This document shows positions 5,846 to 9,606 of a DNA stretch of 9,606 bases, in pieces. Both the position numbers and the translations under genes were made by a program. Below the pieces are notes generated by a model. It did no database searches, had not been told where the DNA came from, and saw only the letters and a list, made by a program, of their open reading frames with translations. The stretch comes from DASXRA01 sp035263725 (GTDB lineage: Bacteria > Actinomycetota > Actinomycetes > Mycobacteriales > Jatrophihabitantaceae). The stretch's first letter is position 1, and every line of letters starts with the position of its first letter. Location of the stretch: NCBI GenBank assembly GCA_035263725.1, contig DATFRC010000198.1:1-9606 (forward strand), read 5' to 3'.

Positions 5846-6092
5846 GTGGGTAGCTGGAGTGTTGCTGCTGGGCTGCGGGCCTGGTCCGGCAGACGATTCG
5901 TGCGGCCGCCCTCACCGGCTATGCCTTCATCGCCTCGGGCCGTGCAGTCCTGTCGCAGACCGGCAGCGGTGATGGGAAGGAAGGGCGTGAACGGCTGATG
6001 CGATGTCGGCCCTGGAGGCCTCGTCATTAGGGTGCTGCGCGACTTCACTGGCCATCGATGAACACAGCGACGAGTACGGGAAGGGAGAAGCG
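5770..6092. other. Shared 5' region of two divergent IS110 genes, candidate bridge-RNA DNA
   Basis: These 323 bp separate the two transposase starts. CCCTAATGA at 5837-5845 and TCATTAGGG at 6024-6032 form an inverted 9-bp match, each standing 67 and 60 bp before its own transposase start; they probably mark equivalent positions of the two elements. The 178 bp between (5846-6023) hold no recognisable gene and are G/C-rich with short self-complementary pieces such as GGCC-CTGGA-GGCC (6009-6021). In the IS110 branch that includes IS621 the bridge RNA is encoded upstream of the transposase, so one or both RNAs may be here. An RNA fold cannot be computed by eye, so this is a candidate only. Confidence 0.4.
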
Positions 6093-7460
6093 GTGCGCCT
6101 GTGGTGCGGAATCGACTGGGCGGAGAACCATCACGACGTCAGCGTGGTCGACGAAACCGGCTCGCAACGGGTTCGGGTGCGGATCGAGGACACCGCGGCT
6201 GGGTTTGCCCGGCTGATGCGCCTGCTTGCCGAGCAGAACGCGATCAGCGAGCAGCCGATCACGGTCGCGATCGAGACCGCGAAGGGGTTGTTGCCGGCGG
6301 CGCTGCGCGCGGCCGGTGTGCCGCTGATCGCGATCAACCCGTTGGCGGTCTCCCGCTACCGGGACCGGCATTCGCCGAGCCGGGCCAAGAGCGATGCCGG
6401 TGACGCGTTCGTGTTGGCCAACATCCTGCGCACCGATCCACACGCCCACCGGCCGTTGCCGGTCGACTCGGAGTTGGCGCAGTCGATTCACGTGCTCGCC
6501 CGTGCGCATGAGGACGCGATCTGGGACCGGATGCAGATCGCCAACAAGCTGCGCTCGGTGCTGCGCGAGTACTACCCGACCTTCCTCGGCGCCTTTACCG
6601 AGCTAGCCAGCCGGGAAGCCCGCGCCGTGCTGCACCTAGCGCCGGCACCAGCGCAAGGCCAGCTGGTCCGCCGCCCGAGCCTGACCGCCGCCCTGCGTCG
6701 CGCGGGACGCACCCGCGGCATCCCCGCCGCGGTGGACCAGATCCACACCGCCCTGCACCAAGACCAGCTGCGTCAACCGCCGCGGGTGGAGGCCGCGATG
6801 ACGCACCGCGCCACCGCGCTGCTGCACGCCCTAGACACCGCGGTGGCCAACGTCGCCCGCCTCGAGGCCGTGCTTGCCGAGGCCTTCGAGCAACATCCAG
6901 ACGCAGAGATCATCACCAGCTTCCCCGGCCTGAGCACCGTGCTCGGCGCCCGCATCCTCGCCGAGATCGGCGACGACCGCACCCGCTTCGCCAGCGCCCG
7001 GGGCCTGAAAGCCTTCGCCGGCACCGCACCGATCACCCGAGCCAGCGGCATGAAGACTCTCGTCACCCGTCGCGTCGTACGCAACAAACGCCTCGGCCAA
7101 GCCGCCTACCTGTGGGCCCTGCCGATGATCGCTCACTCGCCCGGCGCGCACGCCCACTTCACCGCCCGCCGCGACCACGGCGACAGCTACAGCGCCGCCG
7201 CACGCAACCTCACCAACCGGGCCCTCGGCATGCTGCACCACTGCCTTCAGACCCGACAGCACTACGACGAGAACAAGGCCTTCCCCAACCGGCACAACCA
7301 GCCCGTGACCTCTGACAAACCCTCGGCCGGCAAGGCCTATCAAGAGGCTGAGGCACAGCCCACGCCAACGGCCAGGACGCCAACCTGCCCGCAGCCAGCG
7401 GCCTCTATAGCGCCTCCGGCCAGTCAGGCCCATCGAAAGATCGAGGCACAACCCGCTTGA
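6093..7460 (+). CDS. IS110-family transposase (DEDD RuvC-like recombinase)
   Basis: A 455-residue transposase unrelated in detail to the one at 4591-5769. The start is the GTG at 6093 (VRLWCGIDWAENHHDVSVVD), preceded by AAGGGAG at a five-base spacing; the frame is open 90 bp further up but those codons are not conserved-looking. The RuvC-like domain has D8 (GIDWAE), E61 (VAIETAKG), D101 and D104 (AKSDAGDAF). A helical segment follows (RVEAAMTHRATALLHALDTA). The Transposase_20 domain is clear: IITSFPGLSTVLGARILAEI, FASARGLKAFAGTAPITRAS, then KRLGQAAYLWALPMIAHSPG and NLTNRALGMLHHCLQTR. The last 60 or so residues are a proline/alanine/glutamine-rich tail with an internal duplication. Apparently intact and possibly active. 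Confidence 0.93.
   Translation: MRLWCGIDWAENHHDVSVVDETGSQRVRVRIEDTAAGFARLMRLLAEQNAISEQPITVAIETAKGLLPAALRAAGVPLIAINPLAVSRYRDRHSPSRAKSDAGDAFVLANILRTDPHAHRPLPVDSELAQSIHVLARAHEDAIWDRMQIANKLRSVLREYYPTFLGAFTELASREARAVLHLAPAPAQGQLVRRPSLTAALRRAGRTRGIPAAVDQIHTALHQDQLRQPPRVEAAMTHRATALLHALDTAVANVARLEAVLAEAFEQHPDAEIITSFPGLSTVLGARILAEIGDDRTRFASARGLKAFAGTAPITRASGMKTLVTRRVVRNKRLGQAAYLWALPMIAHSPGAHAHFTARRDHGDSYSAAARNLTNRALGMLHHCLQTRQHYDENKAFPNRHNQPVTSDKPSAGKAYQEAEAQPTPTARTPTCPQPAASIAPPASQAHRKIEAQPA
7332..7454 (+). repeat. Imperfect 30-bp duplication within the IS110 C-terminal tail
   Basis: Two 30-bp segments, 7332-7361 and 7425-7454, match at 22 of 30 positions and share AGGCC, ATC and GAGGCACA. They encode KAYQEAEAQP and QAHRKIEAQP, so the tail grew by duplication or the DNA serves a second, non-protein role at the element end. 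Confidence 0.5.
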
Positions 7461-7499
7461 CTAATCGAACATGCGCCGCTTGACCCTTCGGAACATGCG
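7453..7499 (+). repeat. Tandem 23/24-bp repeat over the IS110 stop codon
   Basis: Copy one (7453-7475) and copy two (7476-7499) are directly adjacent. Both begin CCGCTTGAC, contain TCG and end AACATGCG; 20 of 24 aligned positions match with one gap. The stop codon TGA (7458-7460) lies in the first copy. It could be at or near the right end of the IS110 element. Confidence 0.65.
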
Positions 7500-7547
7500 A
7501 TGTCTTTCGAGCCACACGTCGCACGGCACCCGGCGAGAACGCAAGCC

Positions 7548-7594
7548 ATGTGAGAGCCACACCAAACACCGGTGGGCAGCCGAAATGTGAGAGC
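7548..7594 (+). repeat. Short direct repeats upstream of the VOC gene
   Basis: ATGTGAGAGC occurs at 7548-7557 and 7585-7594, 37 bp apart. GAGCCACAC occurs at 7509-7517 and 7554-7562. Between 7461 and 7720 there is no recognisable gene. The repeats could be regulator sites for the following gene or part of the IS110 3' non-coding end. Chance is not excluded. Confidence 0.3.
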
Positions 7595-7720
7595 GTCCCG
7601 CCGAGCACCTCGACCGAGTCTGGCCGGACACCGGTCGTACCCGAAACACTAAGTAGCCGAAAGGCGGACGTTTCTAGAGCTGGACGATCCTGCCGTGTCT
7701 GGCTCTGACACGATGTCGCC

Positions 7721-8125
7721 ATGGACGATGCGCAGGCGGAGTCGACCGGGCTGGTTGAGTGGATGGCGTTGACGGTCGACTGCCCCGAGCCGAATCTCAT
7801 GGCGGACTTTTACGCTGCTCTGCTCGGTGGGAGGGTCACTCGTCGTATCGCAACGGAGGCAAACGTGACCGCCGGAGACCGGTTGATCAACTTTCGCCTG
7901 GCGCCGGACTATCGACCGCCGACGTGGCCTTCTTCTGAGGTGCCGCTGCACTCACATTTTGAGTACGTGGTCGCCGATCCGCAGGCGGCCGTCGAGACGC
8001 TAGTAAGGCTGGGGGGGTCCCTTGCGCCGCATCAAGATTCGGATAATCCGCACCTGGTAGTTATGCTCGACCCGGCCGGTCACCCGTTCTGCCTGATCCG
8101 CAGCAGTGTCGCTCAGCGCCATTAG
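7721..8125 (+). CDS. VOC (glyoxalase/bleomycin-resistance fold) protein
   Basis: A 134-residue single-domain protein of the vicinal oxygen chelate superfamily, usual length for the group. GLVEWMALTVDCPEPNLMAD followed by FYAALLGGRVTRR gives the first beta-alpha-beta unit. DRLINFRLAPDYRPPTWP is followed by SHFEYVVADPQAAVETLVRL, a second-module start typical of the glyoxalase-like subgroup. LVVMLDPAGHPFCLI is the terminal strand pair with the conserved DPxGHPF. Many relatives are uncharacterised; reaction and substrate cannot be told. The ATG at 7721 has no clear ribosome site, so it may be leaderless or begin slightly downstream. It looks intact, flanked by IS110 on the left and IS3 on the right. 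Confidence 0.85.
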   Translation: MDDAQAESTGLVEWMALTVDCPEPNLMADFYAALLGGRVTRRIATEANVTAGDRLINFRLAPDYRPPTWPSSEVPLHSHFEYVVADPQAAVETLVRLGGSLAPHQDSDNPHLVVMLDPAGHPFCLIRSSVAQRH

Positions 8126-8444
8126 CACCGTTCCGATGGGTCCTGGCACGCGCACCTCCCGCACGCCCGTCGTAGCTGCCGTCTTGCTCGGCTGGTCGGA
8201 CGGGTCAGGAGCGGGCGCGGTCGTCGCCTTGTAGGGAGAACAGCGGCCGATGCTGAGGCAGCCAGGACTGCGCAGCAGCTTGCGCATGTGATCGCTTGGG
8301 AGATGGACGCCCAAACGGGCGTTGGTCGGTCCGTCAACGAGATGCCACCACTCATCGCGGACACCCTGCTCGACTTCCTCGACATTCACGTGAATCCAGG
8401 TGCAACGCTCCCGAGCTAGAGTCCGATCATGCCGGCGGTCTCAA
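8126..8444. other. Stretch with possible gene remnant, strand undecided
   Basis: Two mutually exclusive readings look protein-like. On plus, in the same frame as the VOC gene after its TAG, sequence ending at a TAG at 8417-8419 includes ADAEAARTAQQLAHVIAWEM and NEMPPLIADTLLDFLDIHV but has no good upstream start. On minus, a frame from the GTG at 8389 reads NVEEVEQGVRDEWWHLVDGP and NARLGVHLPSDHMRKLL, then loses character and overlaps the VOC gene. I recognise neither and call no gene. Confidence 0.4.
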
Positions 8445-8472
8445 TGAACCGCCCCGGGTTTTCCGGAGACTC
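8445..8472 (-). repeat. Right terminal inverted repeat of the IS3 element
   Basis: 28 bp starting TGAACCGCCCCGGG and ending CCGGAGACTC at the expected place just past orfB. IS3 elements begin with TGA at their tips, which sets the boundary at 8445. The partner repeat is not in the window. Confidence 0.65.
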
Positions 8473-8482
8473 GTTTCGTTGA

Positions 8483-9415
8483 CTATCCGGCCTCGGTGAG
8501 GTCGGTGGTTTGACGGTAGTGCGCCTGCTCGAGTTCGATCGGTGGGAGGTCGCCGTTGATCTCCTGGAGCCGGTGCTGGTTGAACCAATCGACCCAACCC
8601 AGCGTGGCTGCTTCGACGTGTTCGACGGTGCGCCAAGGGCCGCGGCGGCGGATCAGTTCGGTCTTGAACAAGCCGATCACCGACTCGGCCAAGGCGTTGT
8701 CCAGCGCGTCGCCGACCGCCCCGACCGAGACGTCGATGCCGGCGGCGGCGAGGCGCTCGGTGAAGGCGATCGAGGCGTATTGCGACCCGTTGTCGTGGTG
8801 ATGCGTCAGCCCGGCGAGGTCGGTGACACCCTCCCGCTGCCGGGTCCAGATCGCCTGCTCGATCGTGTCGAGCACCAAGTCGGTGCGCATCGAGGTCGAG
8901 GCGCGCCAGCCGAGAATGCGGCGGGCGTAAGCATCGATCACGAACGCGACGTAGACCATCCCCGACCAGGTCGAGACGTAGGTGAAGTCGGCAACCCACA
9001 ACCGGTTCGGTGCCGGTGGTCGGAACCGACGCTGGACCAGGTCCGCCGGCCGTGCCGTGATCGTCAACGCTGGGCGTGTGGTGGTCACACGCTTCCCGCG
9101 GCGGGCGCCGGCCATGCCGAGATCGCGCATGAGCCGCTCGACGGTGCAGCGGGCGACCGGGATGCCTTCGCGGTTGAGCGCCAACCAGACCTTGCGTGGC
9201 CCATAGACGCCGTAGTTCGTCTCGTGCACCCGAGCGATCTCGGCGCGCAGCGCGTCGTCGCGCAGCGCCCGCTTCGACGGCGGCCGTGACGCCGCCTCGT
9301 AGTAGGTCGACGGGGCGATCGCAGCACCGTGCTCGGACAGCACCCTGCAGATCGACTCGACACCCCACCGCAGTCCGCCGTCGGTGCGGTCCTTGTGCTC
9401 GGCGATGAACCTCAC
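8483..9415 (-). CDS. IS3-family transposase orfB (DDE integrase catalytic subunit)
   Basis: 310 residues from a GTG at 9415 that overlaps the orfA stop (TCGTGAGG), with orfB in the -1 frame relative to orfA, the standard IS3 arrangement that yields OrfAB by -1 frameshifting. Residues 1-100 hold the HTH_21-type region (ESICRVLSEHGAAIAPSTYY, YGVYGPRKVWLALNREGIPV). The rve catalytic core has D143 (LWVADFTYV), D208 (HHHDNGSQYAS) and E244 (NALAESVIGLFKTELI). D208 and E244 are 35 residues apart, the DD(35)E signature. The end WVDWFNQHRLQEINGDLPPI is also typical. The frame is open upstream into the neighbouring IS, but that part is not transposase. orfB itself is intact; the element as a whole is disabled by loss of orfA. 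Confidence 0.93.
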   Translation of the reverse strand: MRFIAEHKDRTDGGLRWGVESICRVLSEHGAAIAPSTYYEAASRPPSKRALRDDALRAEIARVHETNYGVYGPRKVWLALNREGIPVARCTVERLMRDLGMAGARRGKRVTTTRPALTITARPADLVQRRFRPPAPNRLWVADFTYVSTWSGMVYVAFVIDAYARRILGWRASTSMRTDLVLDTIEQAIWTRQREGVTDLAGLTHHHDNGSQYASIAFTERLAAAGIDVSVGAVGDALDNALAESVIGLFKTELIRRRGPWRTVEHVEAATLGWVDWFNQHRLQEINGDLPPIELEQAHYRQTTDLTEAG

Positions 9416-9465
9416 GAGCGCGTCTGTGGCCGGTCGAGTTCGGCCGCGAAGAAAGCCGAGGCAGC
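9412..9465 (-). pseudogene. IS3-family orfA, C-terminal remnant
   Basis: The last 17 codons of orfA, AASAFFAAELDRPQTRS, then TGA at 9412-9414. This is the usual end of the orfA leucine-zipper region (typically ..NEILKAASAFFA..ELDRP). Sequence immediately upstream (beyond 9465) is the tip of another IS, so the HTH and most of the coiled coil are separated or lost. Confidence 0.75.
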
Positions 9466-9606
9466 GAGGCTGTCGCAGGAATGCTTCGGCCGCGTGACCG
9501 CTGCTGGTGCGCGGCTGTGGTGCTTTGTCGACGGGGATCAGGCCAGCCGGTATGCCTTGAGCAGGTTGTGGGTGGCGCAGAGCAGCTTCCATTCGCTGTC
9601 GGCGGC
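9466..9606 (-). mobile_element. IS1182-like insertion sequence, end fragment at window edge
   Basis: Begins with GAGGCTGTCGCAGGAATGC (9466-9484), taken as its terminal repeat because IS3 orfA sequence stops exactly there. It then has about 50 non-coding bases and a transposase C-terminus reading in from the right edge. Most of the element lies outside the window. Confidence 0.6.
9538..9606 (-). CDS. DDE transposase, C-terminal end (IS1182/IS5-like), partial
   Basis: Only the last 22 codons are visible: AADSEWKLLCATHNLLKAYRLA, then TGA at 9538-9540. The pattern EWxLxCxxHNLLKL is the characteristic C-terminal helix of IS1182-type DDE transposases (IS4/IS5 superfamily). Too short to place in a subfamily. 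The remainder is beyond the right edge. Confidence 0.65.
   Translation of the reverse strand, partial: AADSEWKLLCATHNLLKAYRLA

Larger units (their letters stand above)
6024..7499 (+). mobile_element. IS110-family insertion sequence, element 2
   Basis: Second IS110-type element, with an intact transposase on the plus strand. TCATTAGGG at 6024-6032 is taken as the approximate left limit. The right limit is not known; a tandem 23/24-bp repeat overlapping the transposase stop (7453-7499) and further short repeats to about 7594 lie there. No inverted repeats are expected for this family, so both limits are tentative. Confidence 0.55.
8445..9465 (-). mobile_element. IS3-family insertion sequence, 5'-truncated
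   Basis: The right end is the repeat at 8445-8472, beginning TGAACCGCCCCGG, 10 bp beyond the orfB stop. The element contains a full orfB and only the last 17 codons of orfA. It is broken at 9465, where an unrelated IS end begins. The missing left part (most of orfA, left repeat) may continue beyond the right edge of the window if the interrupting element was inserted cleanly. Confidence 0.8.

Noticed and set aside
8427..9368. A 313-residue minus-strand protein overlapping IS3 orfB
   Set aside because: Arginine/proline-rich shadow in another frame of orfB, which itself has the full DD(35)E signature.
1..9606. CRISPR array or a recognisable defence system
   Set aside because: No regularly spaced repeats and no Cas, restriction, retron or abortive-infection proteins were seen. 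The repeats present are IS ends or isolated short duplications.

Overview
The window is GC-rich and its recognisable genes (initiator-tRNA remnant, Phd/YefM-type antitoxin, LigD/LigC-type ATP-dependent DNA ligase, IS types) suggest a high-GC actinomycete. No marker here fixes the genus. It is an accessory region dominated by insertion sequences: at least seven IS copies or remnants fill most of the 9.6 kb, and only small, partly broken passenger genes survive between them.

Layout. 1-1306: two IS6-like elements head to head. Copy A (minus strand, runs off the left edge) has its left inverted repeat at about 709-726. Copy B (plus strand) starts exactly there without its own 5' part and ends with an inverted repeat at 1293-1306. 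Both transposases are frameshifted, and both carry the same frameshift at the same place. 1333-2072 (minus): an intact GNAT N-acetyltransferase preceded by a damaged Phd/YefM-type antitoxin with no visible toxin. 2378-2500: the 3' half of an initiator tRNA (CAT anticodon through CCA), a perfect 12-bp terminator-like stem and an 11-bp-spaced TGTCAAC direct repeat, read as an integration (att) site. About 2745-3406: a third, badly decayed IS6-like copy. 3478-3768 (minus): an unrecognised 96-residue protein. 3926-4206: an internal piece of an ATP-dependent DNA ligase (motifs III-V only).

4576-7499: two apparently complete, unrelated IS110-family elements back to back (transposases 4591-5769 minus and 6093-7460 plus). 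Both carry TCATTAGGG about 60-67 bp before the transposase start, and the 323-bp gap between them may contain bridge-RNA sequence. 7721-8125: an intact VOC (glyoxalase-fold) protein. 8445-9465: an IS3-family element with an intact orfB whose orfA is cut off at 9465 by another IS (9466 to the right edge), which shows only the C-terminus of an IS1182-like transposase.

The genes do not form a pathway. The window looks like an integration and rearrangement hotspot: a tRNA-derived att site, IS6 copies able to make adjacent deletions, nested IS insertions, and stranded fragments (ligase, antitoxin). I found no CRISPR array, replication gene, conjugation gene or convincing new defence system. The best leads are the shared frameshift in the two IS6 copies, the tRNA/att cluster, and the non-coding sequence around the paired IS110 elements.
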